Shown here in pieces: positions 52,939 through 57,738 of a DNA stretch of 57,738 nt. The translations under genes and the position numbers were made by a program. Numbering within the stretch: the first letter of the stretch is position 1; the number at the start of each line of letters is the position of its first letter. The DNA comes from an uncultured Collinsella sp. (GTDB lineage Bacteria; Actinomycetota; Coriobacteriia; Coriobacteriales; Coriobacteriaceae), in contig CALEBN010000052.1 of NCBI GenBank assembly GCA_937943045.1, positions 1-57,738 of the forward strand, written 5' to 3'. The notes beneath the pieces are model-generated. The model did no database searches, was not told the origin of the DNA, and saw only the letters and a program-made list of their open reading frames with translations.

Positions 52939-53115
52939 GGAATCACCTCTCTTGGGGTGGCCGCCCTACGGGGCGGCTTCACGTTGTTCGAGAAGTATTG
53001 TTGCCAGCTTTGTACGATCTTATACATAAATCTAAGTCTCTATATATAAGATTTTCTGAGTGATTGAAAGATAGGGAGCAGGTGCGCTCACCCGCTACGG
53101 CCTCGTCCCCTTACT
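52939..53115 (-). promoter_or_regulatory. clpB promoter/leader with inverted repeats
   Basis: ATCTTATA...TATAAGAT inverted repeat (53017-53052, 20-nt spacer) overlaps a TATAAG -10-like box. Between it and the start codon lies a GCCGCCC-CGTA-GGGCGGC hairpin (52960-52977, minus), ending about 14 bases before the ribosome binding site. I see neither CIRCE nor a HAIR box. Confidence 0.5.
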
Positions 53116-53172
53116 ATCTCAATCTGTAACATCTAGCGGCTGTTTATGGCTCTAGATGTTACAGATTGAGAT
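53116..53172. repeat. TCTGTAACA palindrome, copy 1
   Basis: Perfect 21-nt arms (ATCTCAATCTGTAACATCTAG and its exact complement) with a 15-nt loop. Confidence 0.85.
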
Positions 53173-53196
53173 GAAATGACCAGCGGCACCCGTTTA

Positions 53197-53251
53197 TCTA
53201 AATCTGTAACACCAGGCCCACTTTTAGCGGCCAAGATGTTACAGATCGAGA
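53197..53251. repeat. TCTGTAACA palindrome, copy 2
   Basis: TCTAAATCTGTAACA and TGTTACAGATCGAGA (imperfect complement) with a 25-nt centre; the shared core with copy 1 is AATCTGTAACA. Confidence 0.8.
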
Positions 53252-53260
53252 CAGACCGAA

Positions 53261-53297
53261 AACCACCACAAAGGGGACAGGCACCTTTGTGGTGGTT
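53261..53297. repeat. CCACCACAAAGG palindrome, copy 1
   Basis: 14-nt perfect arms (AACCACCACAAAGG/CCTTTGTGGTGGTT) around the loop GGACAGGCA; seven bases past the stop of the 53305 gene. Confidence 0.85.
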
Positions 53298-53304
53298 GCA
53301 GTCT

Positions 53305-53976
53305 CTATTTACTTGCCGAGCCCGTGCTTCCCGATTTGGCGTTCCAGGGCATCTCATCCTCGAACAGCCACGTGCGGGCAGACCCACTATCGCGTGCAGT
53401 CTGCGGATCGGGCAAGCAGGTCTGTCCATAGGCATCTTGGATACACTGACCCATAAAATCGTTGAGCTCGGTCTGGTCGCCCTCCATGACATAGGCGACA
53501 TCGCCGTCCATGATGTAGATGCCCGGACCCTCATTGCCCTCGTAGCCCGGATCGTACGAGACATCACATAACTTTGCGCCGTTTGCAGTGTCCAGCTCGA
53601 TGGAAGAGTGGCATCCGCCAACCATGTCGTTCGCTTTTGCCCGATAGGACGCATATCCATACCAGCGCTTAAAGGTTTTGCCCTTGAGCAGCTCGGACGC
53701 CCTGTCGATCAGACTAGAATCCGTGGTATAGCGCATAGCCCCAAGCTGAATAAGTGGATAATTACTAATGCCCAGCGCAGCCGGCTGCTCATCAAAATCA
53801 ACGGTAATGGTCTCGGGCTTGGCAGCGCCGGTCAGAAGTTCGACAGATTGAGTCACAGGCTTGACCACCGGCTCCGTCACCGCAGCAGGTAGAAACGCCA
53901 TGCCGACAGCGCCCGCGCCAACCACAGCGATCGCAAGCGCCAAAACAATCAATCCAATACGGGCAGGATTTCTCAC
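53305..53976 (-). CDS. Exported or anchored protein, unknown
   Basis: A 223-residue protein with an N-terminal hydrophobic segment (about 6-30, ARIGLIVLALAIAVVGAGAVG) that is a signal anchor or signal peptide. An outside domain of about 180 residues carries four or so cysteines (GGCHSSIEL, AKLCDVSYD, QCIQDAYGQTCL). No family is recognised. I choose the GTG at 53976 because GAGGTG stands seven bases before it; the upstream GTG at 54015 has none. It is flanked on both sides by copies of the CCACCACAAAGG palindrome, as is its divergent neighbour. Confidence 0.68.
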   Translation of the reverse strand: MRNPARIGLIVLALAIAVVGAGAVGMAFLPAAVTEPVVKPVTQSVELLTGAAKPETITVDFDEQPAALGISNYPLIQLGAMRYTTDSSLIDRASELLKGKTFKRWYGYASYRAKANDMVGGCHSSIELDTANGAKLCDVSYDPGYEGNEGPGIYIMDGDVAYVMEGDQTELNDFMGQCIQDAYGQTCLPDPQTARDSGSARTWLFEDEMPWNAKSGSTGSASK

Positions 53977-54065
53977 AGCAAAGCACCTCACAATGCAAGC
54001 CTTCACCACCTGCACTAATGATATCGCCAGCCAGCACTATTACCTAAAGGAGCCGCGCGCTCCTC

Positions 54066-54100
54066 ACCACCACAAAGGGGACAGGCACCTTTGTGGTGGT
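54066..54100. repeat. CCACCACAAAGG palindrome, copy 2
   Basis: ACCACCACAAAGG/CCTTTGTGGTGGT with loop GGACAGGCA, then TTTTCGAC on the right flank, in the gap between the two divergent genes. Confidence 0.85.
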
Positions 54101-54210
54101 TTTCGACGCTAACGGTCGACCATCTCGCGCCATGAGATTAAACTTGAATTGTTCTCTGAACATATCCATTTCTGCCTATCCTCAACAGATCTTTGTCTCG
54201 AGGAGCGCAT

Positions 54211-54879
54211 ATGAAGCCGTCTCATTCCACCGGCCGCAACGTCATCGCCATTCTCGCCATACCCATCGTGATGCTCTTCCTTATCGTCATCACGCCCTTT
54301 TCTTTTGGTATCGCCTCGCCCTTCGATCTTTGCGGGATGATCGACGCCGGCTCGCGTGCCACCTCGCTCTCCTTTGTCTGCCGTGGCGTGTTCTACGAAT
54401 ATGCAATTCCCACCGGAAGTTGGCAGTCCAAGTTACCGTTGCTCGGCAAGGTCGACGGATGCTCCCCCTATTTCTGCCTTGAACCTCAGGCGCTAAACTA
54501 TCTGATCGACGACCAGCCACTCGACTCCATCACCCTCGCCTACGACTACGCACCAAACACCGATGAGCGCCACATGAACCAAGTCCTCGACAAGCTGCTT
54601 GGACAGTGCGGGCTCACCGCGGAAGCCGGTCGAACCATCTATAGCAACCAGAAATTAAAGCGAACAGAACTCCGCCGTGTCGGAAAAATCAAAGGGCGAA
54701 ACGGGGCCGCCTACTGGGATGCCTGGGCAACACGCGACAAGGGCGAATTCGGACACAGCACCTATATGGTCACTGTCTACACCAAAGACGGAATTAAGGA
54801 CAATGTTGACGATTTCGCGTCATCCAAACTCGGCATCCCCAAAACAACCAAACCCGCCAACCCGGATGAAATTCTGTAG
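54211..54879 (+). CDS. Membrane-anchored protein, unknown
   Basis: A 222-residue protein with one N-terminal helix (about 10-35, NVIAILAIPIVMLFLIVITP) and an outside domain with cysteines (DLCGMIDAG, VCRGVFYEY, GCSPYFCLEP, GQCGLTAEAG). Layout, size and cysteine content resemble the divergent gene at 53305-53976, suggesting distant relatedness, though I cannot align them with confidence. GAGGAG lies seven bases before the ATG at 54211. Codon use is somewhat more AT-tolerant than in core genes. Function unknown. Confidence 0.7.
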   Translation: MKPSHSTGRNVIAILAIPIVMLFLIVITPFSFGIASPFDLCGMIDAGSRATSLSFVCRGVFYEYAIPTGSWQSKLPLLGKVDGCSPYFCLEPQALNYLIDDQPLDSITLAYDYAPNTDERHMNQVLDKLLGQCGLTAEAGRTIYSNQKLKRTELRRVGKIKGRNGAAYWDAWATRDKGEFGHSTYMVTVYTKDGIKDNVDDFASSKLGIPKTTKPANPDEIL

Positions 54880-54933
54880 AGCCGCTCATTAACATACCGC
54901 TCAACGATCACAACAACATCGAGCTCGTTCCCC

Positions 54934-54968
54934 ACCGCCACAAAGGTGCCTGTCCCCTTTGTGGCGGT
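54934..54968. repeat. CCACCACAAAGG palindrome, copy 3 (inverted loop)
   Basis: ACCGCCACAAAGG/CCTTTGTGGCGGT with loop TGCCTGTCC, the reverse complement of the loop in copies 1 and 2; the right flank is again TTTTCGAC. The arms have a compensating A-to-G change, so pairing is kept. Confidence 0.85.
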
Positions 54969-55063
54969 TTTCGACAAAAAGAAGCCGCCCCATTAACAGA
55001 GGCGGCATCAAGCAGGTCTATTTATTAGCGTCCCTCAAGACCCAACGAGAACGCAGAAATGTA

Positions 55064-55137
55064 GCCCGGGGCTTATCCTTTCCCGAACGCGACCCTCGCG
55101 AAGCGCGTGAGCGGGCGGGAAAGGGTAAGCCCCGGGC
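55064..55137 (-). terminator. Long hairpin after the hydratase gene
   Basis: 22-nt arms beginning GCCCGGGGCTTA with a single G-U-type difference, 16 bases past the stop codon. A further ACGCG/CGCGT pair lies inside. No T-run follows, so it may protect the mRNA end as well as stop transcription. Confidence 0.65.
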
Positions 55138-55152
55138 GGACAATTAAGCGCG

Positions 55153-57453
55153 TTACTCGGCAGCGGCCTTGAACTTGTTGTAGTTGATCAGGCAGCCGGC
55201 CTTGACGATGGCACGCTCCTCTGCCGTCATATCGGCAATGTAGAGCTCAATCTGCTCGACCGTGCCATCGGCGCGCACCACGTAGGCGGCGATGTCCTTC
55301 AGGTCGCCGTCGAGCGCGGCGCGGATACCCGGCACAAAGACGTAGTCGCCCACCTCAAAGTTGGGCTCGGCCTCCATCTGGAAGGGCACCATGCCCCAGT
55401 TCATCACGTTGGAGCGATAGCGCTTGGTGGCGTACTCGTGGACGATGTTGGCCAGGCCGCCAATTACGCGCTGGCAGCTCGCGGCCTGCTCGCGGGCAGA
55501 ACCGTCACCGGGCTTCTTGGCATAGAGCATGGAGCCGTACTCGGTCGCCTTGGCGTCTGCCGCGACACCCGCGCCAGCCAGCGCCTCAAACACGCCGGCA
55601 AGCTCGGCATCGAGCGCCGCCAGGTCGCCTGCCGCTTCGCCGGCAACGCGGCGCTTTTCCACCGCGTCGACCTCCTTGGAACGGCCCACGTAGGCCGGGT
55701 CGCGGCGGCTGAGCGTAAACTCGGCCAAGCCCAGCGGGTTGGAGCGGAAGGAGCTCGTCTCGCCCGAGGGAATGAGCTCATCGGTCGTAGTGACCGGGTC
55801 CATGATCTTGGAGCACACCTTGAGCAGGATATCGTCGCCGAGGGGCTCCATCGCGGGCCACGGCTTGATGTTGGGGCCTTCGACCAGCTCGTCGGCAGGC
55901 TCCGCCTTGCCAAAGCCCCAGTACACGCGCTTTTTGTACGGCGCGTCGTCAAAGGTGTACTCGCAGGCCTCGTCCCAAGTCTCCTCGGGCAGGTCGGTCG
56001 CCGGCGTCAGGACGCCGCCGTTGGCAGCCGTCGCCGCAATGGAGCGAGCGTCCATCAGGGCCACGGCGCTCAGCTGGCCATTACCCGGCTTGGAACCCTC
56101 GCGGTTGGGGAAATTGCGCGTGGTGTGGCGGATCGAAAGGCCGTTGTTGGCAGGCGTGTCGCCGGCGCCGAAGCACGGGCCGCAAAATGCCGTGCGCACA
56201 ATCGCGCCGGCCTCCATGAGGTCGTAGATATAGCCACGGCGCGTAAGTTCGAGTGCCACGGGCTGGCTCGTGGGATAGACCGACAGCGAGAACTCGCCGC
56301 AGCCGGTGTTGGCGCCCTTGAGCACGCGGGCAGCCTGGACCACGGAGTCGTAGTTGCCGCCCGAGCAGCCGGCGATAACGCCCTGCTGCACGTGCAGCTT
56401 GCCGTCGACGATCTTGTCGAGCAGACTAAAGTGCGTCTTGCCCTCGCCGATCTTGGCGGCCTCGAGTTCCACCTCGTGCAGGATGTCCTCGAGGTTCTCA
56501 TTGAACTCATCGATCTCAAAGCCGTTGGAAGGATGGAACGGCAGCGCGATCATGGGCTTGATGCTCGACAGGTCGACCTCGACGCAGCCGTCGTAGTAGG
56601 CAACATCGGCGGGCTTGAGCTCGCGGTAGTCGTCGCCGCGGCCGTGCATGGTCAAAAACGCGTGTGTGTCCTCGTCGGTGGCCCAGATGGAGGAAAGGCA
56701 GGTGGTCTCGGTGGTCATGACATCGACGCCGTTGCGGTAGTCAGTCGTCATGCTCGCGATGCCGGGGCCCACAAACTCCATGACCTTGTTCTTGACGTAG
56801 CCCTTGGCAAAGACGGCACGGATGATGGCGAGCGCCACGTCATGCGGGCCGACGCCAGGGCGTGGGGCGCCCGTGAGGTAGATGGCAACGACGCCGGGAT
56901 AGGCGACGTCGTAGGTGTCACGCAGCAGCTGCTTTGCCAGCTCACCGCCGCCCTCGCCCACGGCCATGGTGCCCAGGGCACCATAGCGGGTGTGCGAGTC
57001 GGAGCCCAAGATCATCTTGCCGCAACCGGCGAAGTTCTCGCGCATAAAGGAGTGGATGACGGCGATGTGCGGCGGAACGAAGATACCGCCGTACTTCTTA
57101 GCAGCCGAGAGACCAAAGACGTGGTCGTCCTCGTTGATGGTGCCGCCCACGGCGCACAGCGAGTTATGGCAGTTGGTGAGCACGTAAGGCAGCGGGAACT
57201 GCTCCATGCCCGAGGCACGCGCCGTCTGGATGATGCCGACAAAGGTGATGTCGTGGCTCGCCATGGCGTCGAAGCGAATCTTGAGTGCCTCGGGATCTCC
57301 GGACGTATTGTGTGCCTGGAGGATCGAATACGCGATGGTGCCGCGCTTGGCATCCGCGGGTGTCTGCGTAATACCGCGCTCGGCGGCCTCGGCCGCAGGC
57401 ACAACCTCGCTGCCGCCGCGCAGGTAGATGCCGTCCTCGTACAGCTTGACCAT
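55153..57453 (-). CDS. Aconitase-family hydratase (YbhJ-like)
   Basis: A 766-residue aconitase-superfamily protein. The three 4Fe-4S ligand cysteines are present: one in VIAGCSGGNYDSV and two in TAFCGPCFGAGDTP. Substrate-loop features include ILGSDSHTRYGALGTMAVGEGGGEL near residue 150 and RHTTRNFPNREGSKPGNGQ near 460. The swivel domain follows, with RSNVMNWGMVPFQ. Overall it looks closer to the E. coli YbhJ hydratase type than to AcnA/AcnB; the exact reaction (citrate/isocitrate or another hydroxyacid) is uncertain. The ATG at 57453 follows GTGGGAG; the upstream frame is not family-like. Confidence 0.85.
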   Translation of the reverse strand: MVKLYEDGIYLRGGSEVVPAAEAAERGITQTPADAKRGTIAYSILQAHNTSGDPEALKIRFDAMASHDITFVGIIQTARASGMEQFPLPYVLTNCHNSLCAVGGTINEDDHVFGLSAAKKYGGIFVPPHIAVIHSFMRENFAGCGKMILGSDSHTRYGALGTMAVGEGGGELAKQLLRDTYDVAYPGVVAIYLTGAPRPGVGPHDVALAIIRAVFAKGYVKNKVMEFVGPGIASMTTDYRNGVDVMTTETTCLSSIWATDEDTHAFLTMHGRGDDYRELKPADVAYYDGCVEVDLSSIKPMIALPFHPSNGFEIDEFNENLEDILHEVELEAAKIGEGKTHFSLLDKIVDGKLHVQQGVIAGCSGGNYDSVVQAARVLKGANTGCGEFSLSVYPTSQPVALELTRRGYIYDLMEAGAIVRTAFCGPCFGAGDTPANNGLSIRHTTRNFPNREGSKPGNGQLSAVALMDARSIAATAANGGVLTPATDLPEETWDEACEYTFDDAPYKKRVYWGFGKAEPADELVEGPNIKPWPAMEPLGDDILLKVCSKIMDPVTTTDELIPSGETSSFRSNPLGLAEFTLSRRDPAYVGRSKEVDAVEKRRVAGEAAGDLAALDAELAGVFEALAGAGVAADAKATEYGSMLYAKKPGDGSAREQAASCQRVIGGLANIVHEYATKRYRSNVMNWGMVPFQMEAEPNFEVGDYVFVPGIRAALDGDLKDIAAYVVRADGTVEQIELYIADMTAEERAIVKAGCLINYNKFKAAAE

Positions 57454-57625
57454 ACTGTCTCCCACTCTGCCCAAAAGATTTGGGCGCATAGCATACATTC
57501 GTTCAATATCGTGCCATAGAACGGTTGCGAGTGGGTTACGAATCTGCACGTTCACTTTATCTCGGTAAAGTAAAGGACGAGCCCGGCGAGGGCCTGCAGA
57601 TTTAGTGCAAGAGTGTCCCTTTCGA

Positions 57626-57655
57626 CTAGTCATTTAAGAACGTCCCCAATGACTA
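57626..57655. repeat. CTAGTCATT palindrome, copy 2
   Basis: Same sequence as 13219-13249, including the GAACGTCCCC loop, except for the very last base of the right arm; here in the upstream region of the hydratase gene. Confidence 0.8.
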
Positions 57656-57693
57656 CCCATAACAACGCCGATGTTTTGGCGCGGACAGACACT

Positions 57694-57738
57694 ATGACCC
57701 AATCCGAGGGCACTAAAAAGATAGGAGCCCCCGCTCGT
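57694..57738 (+). CDS. Possible start of a plus-strand gene (cut by window end)
   Basis: An ATG opens 15 codons (MTQSEGTKKIGAPAR) that stay open to the window edge. There is no good ribosome binding site and too little sequence for any family call, so this is only a possible gene start. Confidence 0.25.
   Translation, partial: MTQSEGTKKIGAPAR

Overview
The window is a GC-rich (roughly 60% by eye), densely coded stretch of a Gram-positive actinobacterial chromosome. The gene content points to Coriobacteriia, most likely Collinsella. The pointers are a fused RodA/PBP protein, the FhaA/FhaB/PstP/PknB signalling operon typical of Actinobacteria, fermentative enzymes (pyruvate:ferredoxin oxidoreductase, mannose-type PTS, carbamate kinase) and Fe-S flavoproteins. 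The genus is inferred from recognition, not from a search. I see no rRNA, CRISPR array, insertion sequence or phage gene.

Layout. 0.2-8.9 kb (minus strand): a metallophosphoesterase, a glycosyltransferase/LytS-type kinase/LytTR regulator operon, a UMF1-type MFS transporter, a phospholipase C-like protein and a second LytS/LytTR pair. 9-14.4 kb: amidohydrolase, APC permease and carbamate kinase (minus), with a membrane-anchored C39-like protein on the plus strand. 14.3-18.6 kb: a probable 58-aa ORF and nifJ, which share a 125-nt inverted repeat. 19.1-22.9 kb: a minus operon of a frameshifted anchored protein, a Ser/Thr kinase and an FHA protein. 23.1-27.4 kb: recR, ybaB and dnaX, interrupted by an opposite-strand membrane-protein gene. 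27.5-38.6 kb (plus): a membrane protein, then kinase, FhaA, FhaB, PP2C phosphatase, RodA-PBP fusion and PASTA kinase. 38.6-39.1 kb: tRNA-Arg(CCT) followed by tandem tRNA-derived repeats. 39.2-42.5 kb: a mannose-family PTS operon (manXYZ plus a DUF956 gene). 42.9-48.1 kb: hypA and a large Fe-S flavoprotein, divergent from a TetR gene and a DUF5692-like membrane protein, with twin palindromic operators between them. 48.3-57.7 kb: an anchored protein, a 64-aa protein, clpB, two small exported or anchored proteins, an aconitase-family hydratase and possibly the first codons of another gene.

How the genes work together. The central block couples phospho-signalling (kinase, FHA readers, phosphatase, PASTA sensor) to elongation peptidoglycan synthesis. 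The 19-23 kb kinase/FHA operon looks like a second, less conserved signalling module. The PTS, PFOR, aconitase-family and carbamate kinase genes suit an anaerobic gut fermenter.

The most unusual features are: the RodA-PBP fusion; at least four families of dispersed intergenic palindromes (one present four times); tRNA-Arg-derived tandem repeats; the twin-operator TetR/flavoprotein locus; and the split dnaX-ybaB-recR cluster.
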